DNA of 64,000 bases from Streptomyces cyaneus (lineage in GTDB: Bacteria; Actinomycetota; Actinomycetes; Streptomycetales; Streptomycetaceae): the NCBI RefSeq assembly GCF_004028635.1, contig NZ_RQJW01000006.1, forward strand, positions 620,001 through 684,000. Reading direction: 5' to 3'. The notes under the pieces were generated by a model that had not been told where the DNA came from, made no database searches, and saw nothing but the letters and a program-made list of their open reading frames with translations. Within the stretch, counting starts at the first letter, position 1, and the number at the start of each line of letters is the position of its first letter. Shown here in pieces: positions 26,528-35,153 of this stretch. Position numbers and translations under genes: made by a program.

Positions 26528-26650
26528 CGCCGCCGCCTCCTCAACTCCCCCCCGCACGCCGTAACCGGCATGGTGTCCGCCACCCCTGGGACGCCATGCC
26601 GCGATCCCCCCTGCCCGAAAGCTTTATGTACTTACCGCGAGGACCCCCGA

Positions 26651-28138
26651 ATGTCCCCTCTGTCCCTCCCGCTCGCCGCATCCGCCCCAGCCGAGACACC
26701 ACCCCACACCGGCGGACTGCTCCTCCTCATCGACGGTACGGCCGGACTGCTCACGGTCGCCGCCATCGGCATCGCGCTTCTGCTCTTCCTGATCATCAAG
26801 ACGCGCCTGCAGCCCTTCGTGGCCCTCCTCGCCGTCTCCATAGCCGTCGGTCTGATGGCCGGCCTCTCGGTCACCGAACTCTTCGGCACCGTCCAGCGCT
26901 CGGACGCCGTCTCCACCATCGAGTCCGGCATGGGCGGCATCCTCGGCCATGTCGCGATCATCATCGGCCTGGGCACCATGCTCGGCGCCATCCTCGAAGT
27001 CAGCGGCGGCGCGGAGGTGTTGGCGTCGCGTCTGCTCAACCTCTTCGGTGAGAAGCGAGCCCCCCTCGCCATGGGCCTCACCGGCCTCATCTTCGGTATC
27101 CCGGTCTTCTTCGACGTCGGCATCTTCGTCCTCGCGCCGATCGTGTACGCGGCGGCCAAACGCTCGGGCAAGTCGATCCTGCTGTACTGCCTGCCGCTGC
27201 TCGCCGGCCTGTCGATGACCCACGCCTTCCTGCCCCCGCACCCCGGTCCGGTCGCGGCAGCGGGCCTTCTCCACGTCCAACTGGGCTGGGTCATCCTCAT
27301 GGGCGTCGTCTGCGGCATCCCGGCGGTGCTGGCCGCGTGGGCGTTCTCCGGCTGGATCGGGCGGCGCATCTTCGTCGCCGTACCGCAGGACATGGTCGAG
27401 GCGGCCGACGAGGCGAAGCAGGCAGTGATCAACGAGCAGCGTGCGGCGGGGGTCGAACCACAGGAGAAGCCCGTCCCTCTCGCCACGGTCCTCGGCATCA
27501 TCGGTACGCCGCTGCTGCTGATCCTGGCGGCCACGTTCTCCTCGATCGCCCTGGACCCGTCCACCACCCGCTCGGTGATCGAATTCTTCGGCCACCCGTT
27601 CGTGGCCCTGACGATCGCCCTGCTGCTCGCGTACTACCTGCTGGGCATCCGCCGCGGCTGGTCCCGCAAGTCCCTGGAAACGGTGTCGACTTCCTCGCTC
27701 AAGCCGGTCGGCAACATCCTGCTCGTCGTCGGCGCGGGCGGTGTCTTCGGCGCCGTCCTCAAGGCCAGCGGCGTCGCCCAGGCCCTCTCCGACACCTTCA
27801 ACGACGTCGGCCTCCCGGTCATCGTCCTGTCGTACCTGATCTCGGTGGTCCTCCGCGTGGCCCAGGGCTCGGCGACGGTCGCCATCGTCACGACGGCCGG
27901 CATCGTCGCCCCCCTCCTCACCGGGGGCGACCACTCCCAGCCCTTCGTCGCTCTCGTCATCATGGCCATCTCGGCGGGCTCGATCTTCGCCTCGCACGTC
28001 AACGACGGCGGCTTCTGGATCGTCGCCAAGTACTTCGGCATCAGTGAGCGGGACACCTTGAAGACGTGGACCGTGCTGGAGAGTGTGCTGTCGGTGGCCG
28101 GGTTCGTGGTGGCGGCGGTTTTGAGCTTGTTCGTTTAG
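26651..28138 (+). CDS. GntP-family permease (gluconate / sugar-acid or D-serine type)
   Basis: 495 residues from the ATG at 26651 (GAGGA about nine bases upstream). There are 12-14 hydrophobic helices with GntP signatures: FGIPVFFDVGIFVLAPI, HAFLPPHPGPVAAA and ASHVNDGGFWIVAKYFG. Members are proton symporters for gluconate, related sugar acids or, as DsdX, D-serine. As the last gene of the kinase/IclR/RidA operon it most likely imports the substrate handled by the divergent deacylase and deaminase. Its last 160 bp are duplicated twice downstream. Confidence 0.93.
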   Translation: MSPLSLPLAASAPAETPPHTGGLLLLIDGTAGLLTVAAIGIALLLFLIIKTRLQPFVALLAVSIAVGLMAGLSVTELFGTVQRSDAVSTIESGMGGILGHVAIIIGLGTMLGAILEVSGGAEVLASRLLNLFGEKRAPLAMGLTGLIFGIPVFFDVGIFVLAPIVYAAAKRSGKSILLYCLPLLAGLSMTHAFLPPHPGPVAAAGLLHVQLGWVILMGVVCGIPAVLAAWAFSGWIGRRIFVAVPQDMVEAADEAKQAVINEQRAAGVEPQEKPVPLATVLGIIGTPLLLILAATFSSIALDPSTTRSVIEFFGHPFVALTIALLLAYYLLGIRRGWSRKSLETVSTSSLKPVGNILLVVGAGGVFGAVLKASGVAQALSDTFNDVGLPVIVLSYLISVVLRVAQGSATVAIVTTAGIVAPLLTGGDHSQPFVALVIMAISAGSIFASHVNDGGFWIVAKYFGISERDTLKTWTVLESVLSVAGFVVAAVLSLFV

Positions 28139-28217
28139 GGGCGATTGCGGCTTTGTGCGGCGGTTGCTTTGCCTGGTGGCGCGAAGGTGGTGGCGGTCCT
28201 GCCTTGGTGGTGGGACC

Positions 28218-28404
28218 GCTCGATCTTCGCCTCGCACGTCGACGACGGCGCCCGCGCGCGGAGCGCGCTGATGGATGCAGCTGGATCGTCGCCAAGTACT
28301 TCGGCATCAGTGAGCGGGACACCTTGAAGACGTGGACCGTGCTGGAGAGTGTGCTGTCGGTGGCCGGGTTCGTGGTGGCGGCGGTTTTGAGCTTGTTCGT
28401 CTAG
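28218..28404 (+). repeat. Tandem duplicate of the gntP 3' end (copy 2)
   Basis: This stretch repeats 27978-28138, the end of gntP, at an offset of 240 then 266 bases, including the stop codon. The difference is a 26-bp insertion with hairpin-forming GCGCGCGGAGCGCGC followed by TGATGGATGCAG (28250-28280). The 3' half (28282-28404) is almost identical to gntP. The 80 bases before it resemble the spacer before copy 3. It has no start of its own. Confidence 0.85.
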
Positions 28405-28490
28405 CGGCGATGGTGCCTTTCTGCGCCGGCTGCCGTTGCCTGATGGCGCAGAGATGGAGGCGGCCCTGCCCTGCTGGTAGGGCCGCCCGG

Positions 28491-28563
28491 TCTTCGCCTC
28501 GCACGTCAATGGCGGCGCCCGCGCGCGGAGCGCGCTGATGGATGCAGCGAGCTTGTTCGTGTA
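28491..28563 (+). repeat. Tandem duplicate of the gntP 3' end (copy 3, internally deleted)
   Basis: TCTTCGCCTCGCACGTC, the 26-bp GC hairpin insert and GATGCAGC match copy 2 at a 267-base offset. The sequence then jumps directly to GAGCTTGTTCGT and a stop, so about 107 bases of the middle are missing. It must derive from copy 2, because only copies 2 and 3 carry the insert. Confidence 0.8.
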
Positions 28564-28618
28564 ACGATGCGGGGGCTGGTTGCGCGGGACACAGGGTTGT
28601 CGACCATACTGCTCCGCT

Positions 28619-29197
28619 GTGGAGCAGCGCATAGGTTCAGGCAGCCAGCCCCTGGAAGGCGCCGGGTTCGACCCGGCCTTCATCCCCGGGCTCACCTCGC
28701 CCGCGTCCGTCAAGCGGGAGGACGTGAAGGACGAGGACGTGGCCGAGGAGTCCGCCTCCGAGAAGTCGGATTCGGTGAGAGCGGACTCCGAGAAGACGGA
28801 CTCCGGGGACACGGATCTCGAAGCCGCCGACGAGCCCGACGCGGAGGCCGATGACGCGGCCGCCGACGAGCCCGACGCGGAAGCCGACGAGGCCGACGAA
28901 GAGGCTCCGGTCGACGGCCCCGTCTTCGATGCCGCCGACCGCCGGGCCCGTATCGTCGCCGACCACAAGGGCGTCCGTCTCTCCCTGGACGACCAGGAGT
29001 GCGAGTTCCGTTGGGACGAGATCGGCGCGATCGAGACGGAGGCCGCGCGCTTCGGGAAGCGTTTCACCATCACGGTGCACACTCCTGACCGCCGCTGGTA
29101 CCCGATCGAGATCGAGGCGGCGGCCAGGAGCCGCTTCAAGGAGTGGGACGAGCAGCTGGACGCGGTACTGGACGCCTACTTCGAGGAATCCGACTAG
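28619..29197 (+). CDS. Acidic protein with a small C-terminal beta domain shared with the 38466-38909 protein
   Basis: 192 residues from the GTG at 28619 (MEQRIGSGSQPLEG); CATACT at 28605-28610 is a possible -10 placing the mRNA start at the GTG. The middle 80 residues are low-complexity and extremely acidic (repeated PDAEAD). The last 75 residues form a compact domain, DHKGVRLSLDDQECEFRWDE onward, ending RSRFKEWDEQLDAVLDAYF. The same pattern (hydrophobic-Trp-[DE]-[IV], then DRRWYPIEIEA, then R-x-R-[FL]-x-EW) occurs in the 38466 gene product. No function is known to me. It converges on the carboxypeptidase, sharing a CTAG stop. Confidence 0.75.
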   Translation: MEQRIGSGSQPLEGAGFDPAFIPGLTSPASVKREDVKDEDVAEESASEKSDSVRADSEKTDSGDTDLEAADEPDAEADDAAADEPDAEADEADEEAPVDGPVFDAADRRARIVADHKGVRLSLDDQECEFRWDEIGAIETEAARFGKRFTITVHTPDRRWYPIEIEAAARSRFKEWDEQLDAVLDAYFEESD

Positions 29198-30546
29198 CTG
29201 CAGTACTGGGCTTCCTTGCCGATGGACCGGTACATGCAGTCGGCGTTCTCCAGAAGCTGCAGCACCGCATCCCGGTTCCGGGACGTCTCCCGCTCGATCA
29301 CCTCGTCGGGCGGGTAGAAGCCACCCCCGGAGCTGGAGGACGGGTACATCTCGAAGGTGTAGCCGAAGATCTTCTGGCTGCCCCACAGCCAGTCGTCGAT
29401 CGACCCGTCGGTGATGTACAGGTCACTGGACTGCTCCGGCGTATAGCCGTTGCTGGCCGCCATCTTCTGTCCGACGGTCGCGAAGGCGTTCCGGTCGTCG
29501 GCCGTCATGCCGGTCGTCGTGTCGGAGTTCGTGTACCCGAACGGCCACAGCACCAGCTCGCTGTACGTGTGGAAGTCGACCCCGGCCTTGATCTGCTGGA
29601 CCCCGCCGACCACGCGGCTGCGCACGAAGTTGGCGACCACCTTGACCTCCGGCGCCGACTCGGCGGACGCGCCCCGGTAGGTGTCGGAGGACGGCGACCC
29701 GGACGAACCGCCACAGCAGCCCCAGCGGTAGTTCCAGTTCCGGTTCATGTCCGTCCCGACGTACGAGGAACCGGAGTTGGGCTGCCGGTTCTTGCGCCAC
29801 GACCGGTACGAGCCGGTGGCGATGTCGTACTCGCCGCCGTCCGGGTTGAGGTCGGGCACGATCCAGACCTCGCGGTTGTTCACCATGCTGGTGACCCGGG
29901 AGTCGATGCCGTAGTCGGAGGTCAGCTCGCGCAGCAGATAGAGCGCCATCTCGACGGTGAGGTGCTCACGGGCGTGCTGGTGATGGGTGAAGAGGACCTC
30001 CGGCTCGGACTCGTCGGTCCCCACGTTGTCGCTGATCTTGATGGCGACGATGTTCCGGCCCTGGTACGACTGCCCGATCACGCGCTGGCTCGCGATGGAG
30101 GAGTTGGCCGAGACGATCGAGTTGATCTCGCTCGTCATCTCCGCGTAGTTGTGATAGCGCGAGTCGCCGGAGGGGAAGTCGTAGAGGCGGATGTCGTCCT
30201 CGCCCGAGGAGCGGTCGGGGACCGCGCCGAGCGGGGTGACGTCGTAACCCAGGTCGCGCAGCTTCTTGATCTGATCGGTGCGGCCGGAGACGACGACGCC
30301 GTGGCCGTGCACCTCGTCCACGGTCACACCCGTCCGCTGAAGTGCGGTGCGGTCCTTGGCGGTCGAGTGCATGTGCACCTCGTACTGCCGGGCGTCATCG
30401 TTCGAAGAGGCCGCCTTGGTGGCGCTGTCGGCGCTCGCGGACATGTTTGCGGAGAGGGGCGCCGCGAGGGCGAGGGCGAGCAGCGTGGCGAGCGCGGCGG
30501 TACGTCTGCCGCTGCGGGCGCCTGAGCCGCGTGTGCGAAGTCGCAT
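29194..30546 (-). CDS. Secreted zinc carboxypeptidase, M14 family (carboxypeptidase T-like)
   Basis: 450 residues with a Sec signal peptide (core TLLALALAAPLSA), a propeptide of about 90 residues and an M14 catalytic domain. Zinc ligands are visible in HHQHAREH (His and Glu) and DFHTYSELVLWPF (His). The substrate arginine and Asn-Arg pair are in DMNRNWNYRWG, and the catalytic Glu is in YTFEMYP. It removes C-terminal residues from peptides outside the cell. The tail CMYRSIGKEAQYC may hold a disulphide. Confidence 0.93.
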   Translation of the reverse strand: MRLRTRGSGARSGRRTAALATLLALALAAPLSANMSASADSATKAASSNDDARQYEVHMHSTAKDRTALQRTGVTVDEVHGHGVVVSGRTDQIKKLRDLGYDVTPLGAVPDRSSGEDDIRLYDFPSGDSRYHNYAEMTSEINSIVSANSSIASQRVIGQSYQGRNIVAIKISDNVGTDESEPEVLFTHHQHAREHLTVEMALYLLRELTSDYGIDSRVTSMVNNREVWIVPDLNPDGGEYDIATGSYRSWRKNRQPNSGSSYVGTDMNRNWNYRWGCCGGSSGSPSSDTYRGASAESAPEVKVVANFVRSRVVGGVQQIKAGVDFHTYSELVLWPFGYTNSDTTTGMTADDRNAFATVGQKMAASNGYTPEQSSDLYITDGSIDDWLWGSQKIFGYTFEMYPSSSSGGGFYPPDEVIERETSRNRDAVLQLLENADCMYRSIGKEAQYCS

Positions 30547-30967
30547 GAATTCTCCTTGTGGGAGTGGGGGGTGGGGTTCACTGCGACGTACTGCGTGGTG
30601 CGGGTGTGGCGCTCATCGTGGGCCGGTGGCATGGACAGGTCAAGGGTGACACGGTGATTGATGGCGTGAACCATTCGAAAATCAGCCGCGCAGTGTACGC
30701 GCGCGCACTGCGTGGCGAGCGGTCCCGGACGAAGTCCACTCGGGGGTGTGAGCCGGGCGTGCGTCCCGGCGCACGGGCGGGGGAGGGTGAGAAACCGCGC
30801 AAGGGGGAGCGGTGGGAGCGGCGGCAAAGGCGGGGACCGGCGCACCCTCCGGCTCCCTTGCTCCACGACTTTCCTGCTCCTCGACTCCTGCGTTCCCCGA
30901 CTCCCTTATTTCTCGGCTCCCTTGCTCCTCGGCTCCCTTCGACACCACCCCGGAGGAACGGCTGATC
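30547..30967. other. Divergent intergenic region with pyrimidine-rich repeats
   Basis: 421 bp between the carboxypeptidase and LuxR genes. The part next to the carboxypeptidase is AT-richer and should hold its promoter. From about 30848 to 30945 the plus strand is a degenerate series of CTCGGCTCCCTTGCTC-like units. No gene is supported here. GGAGG at 30952-30956 serves the LuxR start. Confidence 0.45.
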
Positions 30968-33400
30968 ATGGGCGGATCAGCGCCACGACGGGACCAACAA
31001 CTGCCGGTCGAGACGACCAGCTTCGTCGACCGGCGCGGCGAACTGGCCGCAGGGCGCGAGCTGTTGGCCAGGACGCGGCTGGTCACCCTGACCGGCCCCG
31101 GCGGCGTCGGCAAGACCCGCCTCGCCGCCCGCATCGCGGCCGGTGTCCGGCGCACCTTCCCGGACGGCGTGCGCGTCGTGCACCTCTCCGGCCTGCACGA
31201 CCCCGCGCTCGTCCCGCTCGCCGCCGCCGACGCGCTCGACCTGCACGACCACACCGCGCGGCCGCCGCTGCAGGCGCTGGTGGAGCAGGTAAGGGACCGT
31301 CGGCTGCTGCTGCTCGTCGACAACTGCGAACACCTGCTGCCGGCCTGCGCCGAACTCGCCGCCGCCCTGCTGTACGGCACGACCGGCGTGCGGATCCTCG
31401 CCACCAGCCGCCACCGCCTGGGCCTCACCGAGGAACACCTCCTGGACGTACGGCCTTTGCCGGTCCCGGACCCGGACGGCGACCTCTCCGGCCCCGAGGG
31501 CTACCCGGCCCTCGCCCTGTTCGCCGACCGAGCTGCCGCGGTGGTGCCCGGCTTCCGCCTGACCGCCGCGAACCGGGCAGCCGTCGCCCGCCTCTGCCGC
31601 CGTCTCGACGGCCTCCCCCTCGCCATCGAACTCGCCGCTGTCCGCATGCGCGTCCTCGACGTCGACCAACTCCTCGACCGCCTGGACGACCGCTACCGCC
31701 TCCTCACCGGCGGCAGCCCAGCTGCCCTGCCCCGCCACCAGACCCTGCGGGCCGCGGTCGACTGGAGCCACGAACTGTGCACCGAGCGCGAGCAGTTGGT
31801 GTGGGCACGGTTGTCGGTACTGTCGGGGAGCTTCGACCTGGAGACGGCGGAGGCGGTGTGCGCGGGCGACGCTTCGACGCCGGACGACCCGAGAGGTGAG
31901 CAGGGCGAGGCGGAAGGGGCGGCGGCGCCTGTGCGGGACTACGACGTTCTCGACGCCGTCACCGGCCTCGTCGACAAGTCCGTACTGTCCCGCGAGTCCG
32001 GTCCCGACGGCATCCGCTACCGCCTCCTCGACTCCCTCCGCCACTACGGTCTGGACCGCCTGCGCCGGCTGCCCGGCGAGGAGCCCGCGGCCCGGCGCCG
32101 CCAGCGTGACTGGATGCTGCAGCGCGCCACCGCCTGCGAGAGCGCCTGGTTCGGACCGGGCCAGCGCGAGATCGTCGCCCGGCTGCGCGCCGACCAGGAC
32201 AACCTCCGCAGCGCACTCGACTTCAGCCTCGCCACCCCGGGCGAATGCCTCGCCGGACTGCGTCTCGCCGGCACCCTGTGGTTCTACTGGCACGCCTGCG
32301 GCGCCCCCCGCGAGGGCCGCTACTGGCTCGACCGCGCCCTGGCCGCCAACCCGGAGCCGACCCGGGAACGGGCCCGCGGCCTGTGGATCGCCGGGCTCCT
32401 CGCCGCCGCCACCCATGACCTCGCCGCAGGCCTCGCCCGTGCCCGGGACGCGCACGCCCTCGCCCGTGACCTCGACGACGAGGCCGAGGCCGCCCACGCC
32501 GAGTACGTCATCGGCGTCATCACCCTCTTCATGGACGATCTGCCGACCGCGCTGAAGCACTTCGAGGCCAGCGTCGCCCGCGGCCCCGTCCCCGGCCAGC
32601 ACCTAAGCCTGCACGGCCTCGACCAGGTCGAACTCGCCTGCGCCCTGGGGTTCCTGGGCGAGGCCGAGCGTGCCGTCGAGGTCTGCGAGGGGGTGCGCCG
32701 GATGTGCGAACGGCACGGGGAGGAGTGGGTGCACTCGTACGTCCTGCGGATGCTCGCCCTCGCCCACACCGTGCAGCGCGACTGGCGCCGGGCCGAGCAC
32801 CACGCCCGTCACGCCCTGCGCCTCAAACTCGCCGTCCACGACGTCATCGGCATCGCCCTCACCCTCGACCTCCTGGCCCGCATCGCCACCCAGGCGGACG
32901 CCCCCGAGCGCGCGGCCGTCCTGCTCGGCGCCGCCGACCGCACCTGGGCCGGCATCGACCGCGGCCGCTGGGGCTCGGCGGCCCTCAACTCGACCCGCCA
33001 CGACAGCGAGACCCGAGCCAGCGAGGCCCTGGGCCGACCCGGCTTCGAGCGGGCGTACGAACGCGGCGCCGGGCTCGACCTGGCGGAGGCCGTCGAGTAC
33101 GCCGTCCACGACGGCAGACAGCCCCAACGGTCCGCGCCCGCACGCAGACCGAGCGGCCGGCCGCGGTCCTCCCACCCGGCGACCGGGGTCCGCCTCACGC
33201 ACCCCGCCGCCGGGGTCCGCCTCACCCGCCGCGAGACCGAGGTCGCCGAACTCGTCGCCCAGGGACTCGCCAACCAGCAGATCGCCGACCGCCTGGTCAT
33301 CGCCCGCCGCACCGCCGAAGGCCATGTCGAACGCATCCTCGGCAAGCTCGGCTTCAGCAACCGCAGCCAGATCGCGGCCTGGATGGCGGCGCAAAGCTGA
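30968..33400 (+). CDS. Large ATPase-type LuxR-family transcriptional regulator
   Basis: 810 residues from the ATG at 30968; frames further upstream run through repeat DNA. The N-terminal NB-ARC/AAA-like ATPase has Walker A TGPGGVGKT at about 42-50, LLLLVDNCEH as Walker B and a GLPLAIELAA motif. Helical TPR-like repeats follow. The C-terminal LuxR helix-turn-helix is LTRRETEVAELVAQGLANQQ...LGFSNRSQIAAW at about 750-806. Just before it a 9-residue segment is duplicated (HPATGVRLT, HPAAGVRLT). These proteins act as signal-dependent activators; target genes are unknown. Confidence 0.9.
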   Translation: MGGSAPRRDQQLPVETTSFVDRRGELAAGRELLARTRLVTLTGPGGVGKTRLAARIAAGVRRTFPDGVRVVHLSGLHDPALVPLAAADALDLHDHTARPPLQALVEQVRDRRLLLLVDNCEHLLPACAELAAALLYGTTGVRILATSRHRLGLTEEHLLDVRPLPVPDPDGDLSGPEGYPALALFADRAAAVVPGFRLTAANRAAVARLCRRLDGLPLAIELAAVRMRVLDVDQLLDRLDDRYRLLTGGSPAALPRHQTLRAAVDWSHELCTEREQLVWARLSVLSGSFDLETAEAVCAGDASTPDDPRGEQGEAEGAAAPVRDYDVLDAVTGLVDKSVLSRESGPDGIRYRLLDSLRHYGLDRLRRLPGEEPAARRRQRDWMLQRATACESAWFGPGQREIVARLRADQDNLRSALDFSLATPGECLAGLRLAGTLWFYWHACGAPREGRYWLDRALAANPEPTRERARGLWIAGLLAAATHDLAAGLARARDAHALARDLDDEAEAAHAEYVIGVITLFMDDLPTALKHFEASVARGPVPGQHLSLHGLDQVELACALGFLGEAERAVEVCEGVRRMCERHGEEWVHSYVLRMLALAHTVQRDWRRAEHHARHALRLKLAVHDVIGIALTLDLLARIATQADAPERAAVLLGAADRTWAGIDRGRWGSAALNSTRHDSETRASEALGRPGFERAYERGAGLDLAEAVEYAVHDGRQPQRSAPARRPSGRPRSSHPATGVRLTHPAAGVRLTRRETEVAELVAQGLANQQIADRLVIARRTAEGHVERILGKLGFSNRSQIAAWMAAQS

Positions 33401-33562
33401 GCCCTCCGGCCACCGAGCCGGCCACCGAGTCGGCCGCCCAGCCGCCCCGCCCTCGACTCCCACCCGCCGCACCCATCGCATTCACAGCACCCATCGCATC
33501 CAGCACATCCACTGCACCCATCCACCCATCGCACCCATCGCACCAAGAGGGAGCCCGGACCC
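33401..33562. repeat. Degenerate CACCCATCGCA repeats between the LuxR and RsbA-like genes
   Basis: 33469-33543 consists largely of the unit GCACCCATCGCA and shortened variants. The array ends about 20 bases before the GTG of the next gene. It does not encode a conserved peptide and may be a replication-slippage product. Confidence 0.5.
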
Positions 33563-34483
33563 GTGACCACTCAACCCACCCCCATCCCCACCCACCCCGG
33601 ATTCGACCACCGCATGACCGTCTTCGAGGCCGACGACGAATTCCTCGCCGCCGCCCTCCCCTTCCTCACCGAAGCCCTCGGCGCCCCCGGCGAACCCCCG
33701 CCCGTGGCCATCGCCGCCCCCGGCAACCTGGACCTCCTGCGCGACGCCCTCGGCACCGACGCCAAGAGCGTCGGCCTCGTCCCGCACACCGAGTGGTACA
33801 CCGGCTCCGCAGCCAACGCGGTCGCGCAGGGCGCCGGATACCTCGCCGCGCACGCCGGCCCCGGCGGACGTATCCATCTGCTCATGGAACCCGTCTGGGG
33901 CGGCCGCGCGGGCCGCTCGCCGCGCGAGACCGCTGAGTGGATCCGCTACGAGGCGCTCGCCAACCTCCTCTTCGCCCCGCTCGCGACGACCGCCCTGTGC
34001 GCCTACGACTCGCGCGTCACGGGCCCCGCGATCGTCGCCGCCGCCCGCCGCGCCCACCCGGGCACGGGCGTGTACGAGGACCCCGTCCGCCTCGCCGCCG
34101 AACTCGACGCCGTACCGCTGCCCCCGCCCGCCCCTGACGCCGAGCGCCTGACCGGCCCGGCCCTCACCGGCGACGTCGTGGGCGCCTGGGCGGGCGCGCG
34201 AGGGCTGTCCGCCGCGGACGCGGAGCTGTTCGCCACGGCCGTCACCGAGGCGGCCGCCGCCGTCGGCCCGCTCGACGGCGCCGTGCTGTGGGGCGAGGCT
34301 CCGGCCTGTGTCTGCGAACTGCGTACCGCCCGCCGCGTCGACGACCCGCTGGCGGGCTTCGTACCGCCGCCGAGCGCGGAACTGGAACCGGGGCAGGGGC
34401 TGTGGTTCGCCCGGCAGGTGTGCGCGTACGTCGACGTCCGGGACGACGGGGAAGGGGCGAGCGTGCGGCTGCAGTACGGGTAG
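33563..34483 (+). CDS. RsbA-like anti-sigma regulatory protein (MEDS sensory domain + degenerate HATPase)
   Basis: 306 residues from a GTG. The N-terminal 190 residues resemble the MEDS/DcmR sensory domain (HRMTVFEADDEFLAAALPFL, VPHTEWY, RIHLLMEPVWGGR, ANLLFAPLATTALCAYD). The C-terminal 100 residues align with the anti-sigma kinase fold (GQGLWFARQVCAYVDVRDDG). The N-box Asn needed for Mg-ATP is missing (AVTEAAAAVGP instead of a pattern like SELATNA), so it may bind partners without phosphorylating them. An intact RsbW-like protein is encoded next door. Confidence 0.78.
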   Translation: MTTQPTPIPTHPGFDHRMTVFEADDEFLAAALPFLTEALGAPGEPPPVAIAAPGNLDLLRDALGTDAKSVGLVPHTEWYTGSAANAVAQGAGYLAAHAGPGGRIHLLMEPVWGGRAGRSPRETAEWIRYEALANLLFAPLATTALCAYDSRVTGPAIVAAARRAHPGTGVYEDPVRLAAELDAVPLPPPAPDAERLTGPALTGDVVGAWAGARGLSAADAELFATAVTEAAAAVGPLDGAVLWGEAPACVCELRTARRVDDPLAGFVPPPSAELEPGQGLWFARQVCAYVDVRDDGEGASVRLQYG

Positions 34484-34582
34484 CGGAGTACCCGCACAGC
34501 CATGGGCACAGCCGGCCGCACAGGTATGGAATCAGGTATTCCTCCCCGTGCGCCGTACCCCCGTGCCCGCCACCCTGGACCC

Positions 34583-35065
34583 ATGCTGCACCTCGACGGG
34601 GCGCGCTTCCCGGATCCCGGCCCTCAGTTCGCTTCGTATCCTCAACCGCCCCTGGGGGCCGGTCATCTGAGCGTCGAGTACGACCCCCGTCCCTCCGCGG
34701 TCCGCGAGGCCCGCGCGGAGGTCCGTCGACAGTTGGAGGGATGGGGGCTCGCGGACCTGGACGACCTGTCGGACGTGGCCGAGCTGCTGGTGAGCGAACT
34801 GGCCACCAATGCCCTGCTGCACTCCGCGAGCCGCTTCCGGCTCACCCTGTTCGCCGCGCACGGGCTCCTGCGCTGCGAGGTCCGGGACGGCGGCCGGCGC
34901 GTTCCGAGGGTGCTGGAGGCGGGCGCTTCGGAGAGCGGCCGGGGGATGTTCCTGGTGGACGCGCTCGCCCGGCGCTGGGGCTGCCACCAGGACGGGTCGG
35001 GCAAGACGGTGTGGTTCGAGCTCGCGACATGTGGGTCCGACGGTTGCGGTCGGCGACAGCCGTAG
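34583..35065 (+). CDS. RsbW/SpoIIAB-like ATP-binding anti-sigma protein
   Basis: 160 residues if started at ATG 34583 (MLHLDGARF); in-frame ATGs at 34526 and 34502 would add 19 or 27 residues, and none has a good ribosome site. The HATPase_c_2 fold is intact: N-box VSELATNALLHS, G1 DGGRRVPRV and SGRGMFLVDALARRWG. Such proteins bind and inactivate a sigma factor or phosphorylate its antagonist. A GGAAT-N5-ATTCC inverted repeat at 34528-34542 lies upstream of the chosen start and favours it. Confidence 0.78.
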   Translation: MLHLDGARFPDPGPQFASYPQPPLGAGHLSVEYDPRPSAVREARAEVRRQLEGWGLADLDDLSDVAELLVSELATNALLHSASRFRLTLFAAHGLLRCEVRDGGRRVPRVLEAGASESGRGMFLVDALARRWGCHQDGSGKTVWFELATCGSDGCGRRQP

Positions 35066-35153
35066 TGCCCGCCCCAAACACCCATGAGCACATCGGGTGG
35101 AGATCGAGCACGCCCTCTTGTCCGACCGACGCCTTTGAGCTTTCTTGACCCTC

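Noticed and set aside
28145..28404. Possible small gene in the repeated gntP tail
   Set aside because: It has no start context of its own and is explained by duplication of the gntP 3' end.
28660..28680. GGTTCGACCC, resembling a tRNA T-loop
   Set aside because: It lies inside the coding frame of the acidic protein, and no acceptor or anticodon stem can be drawn.
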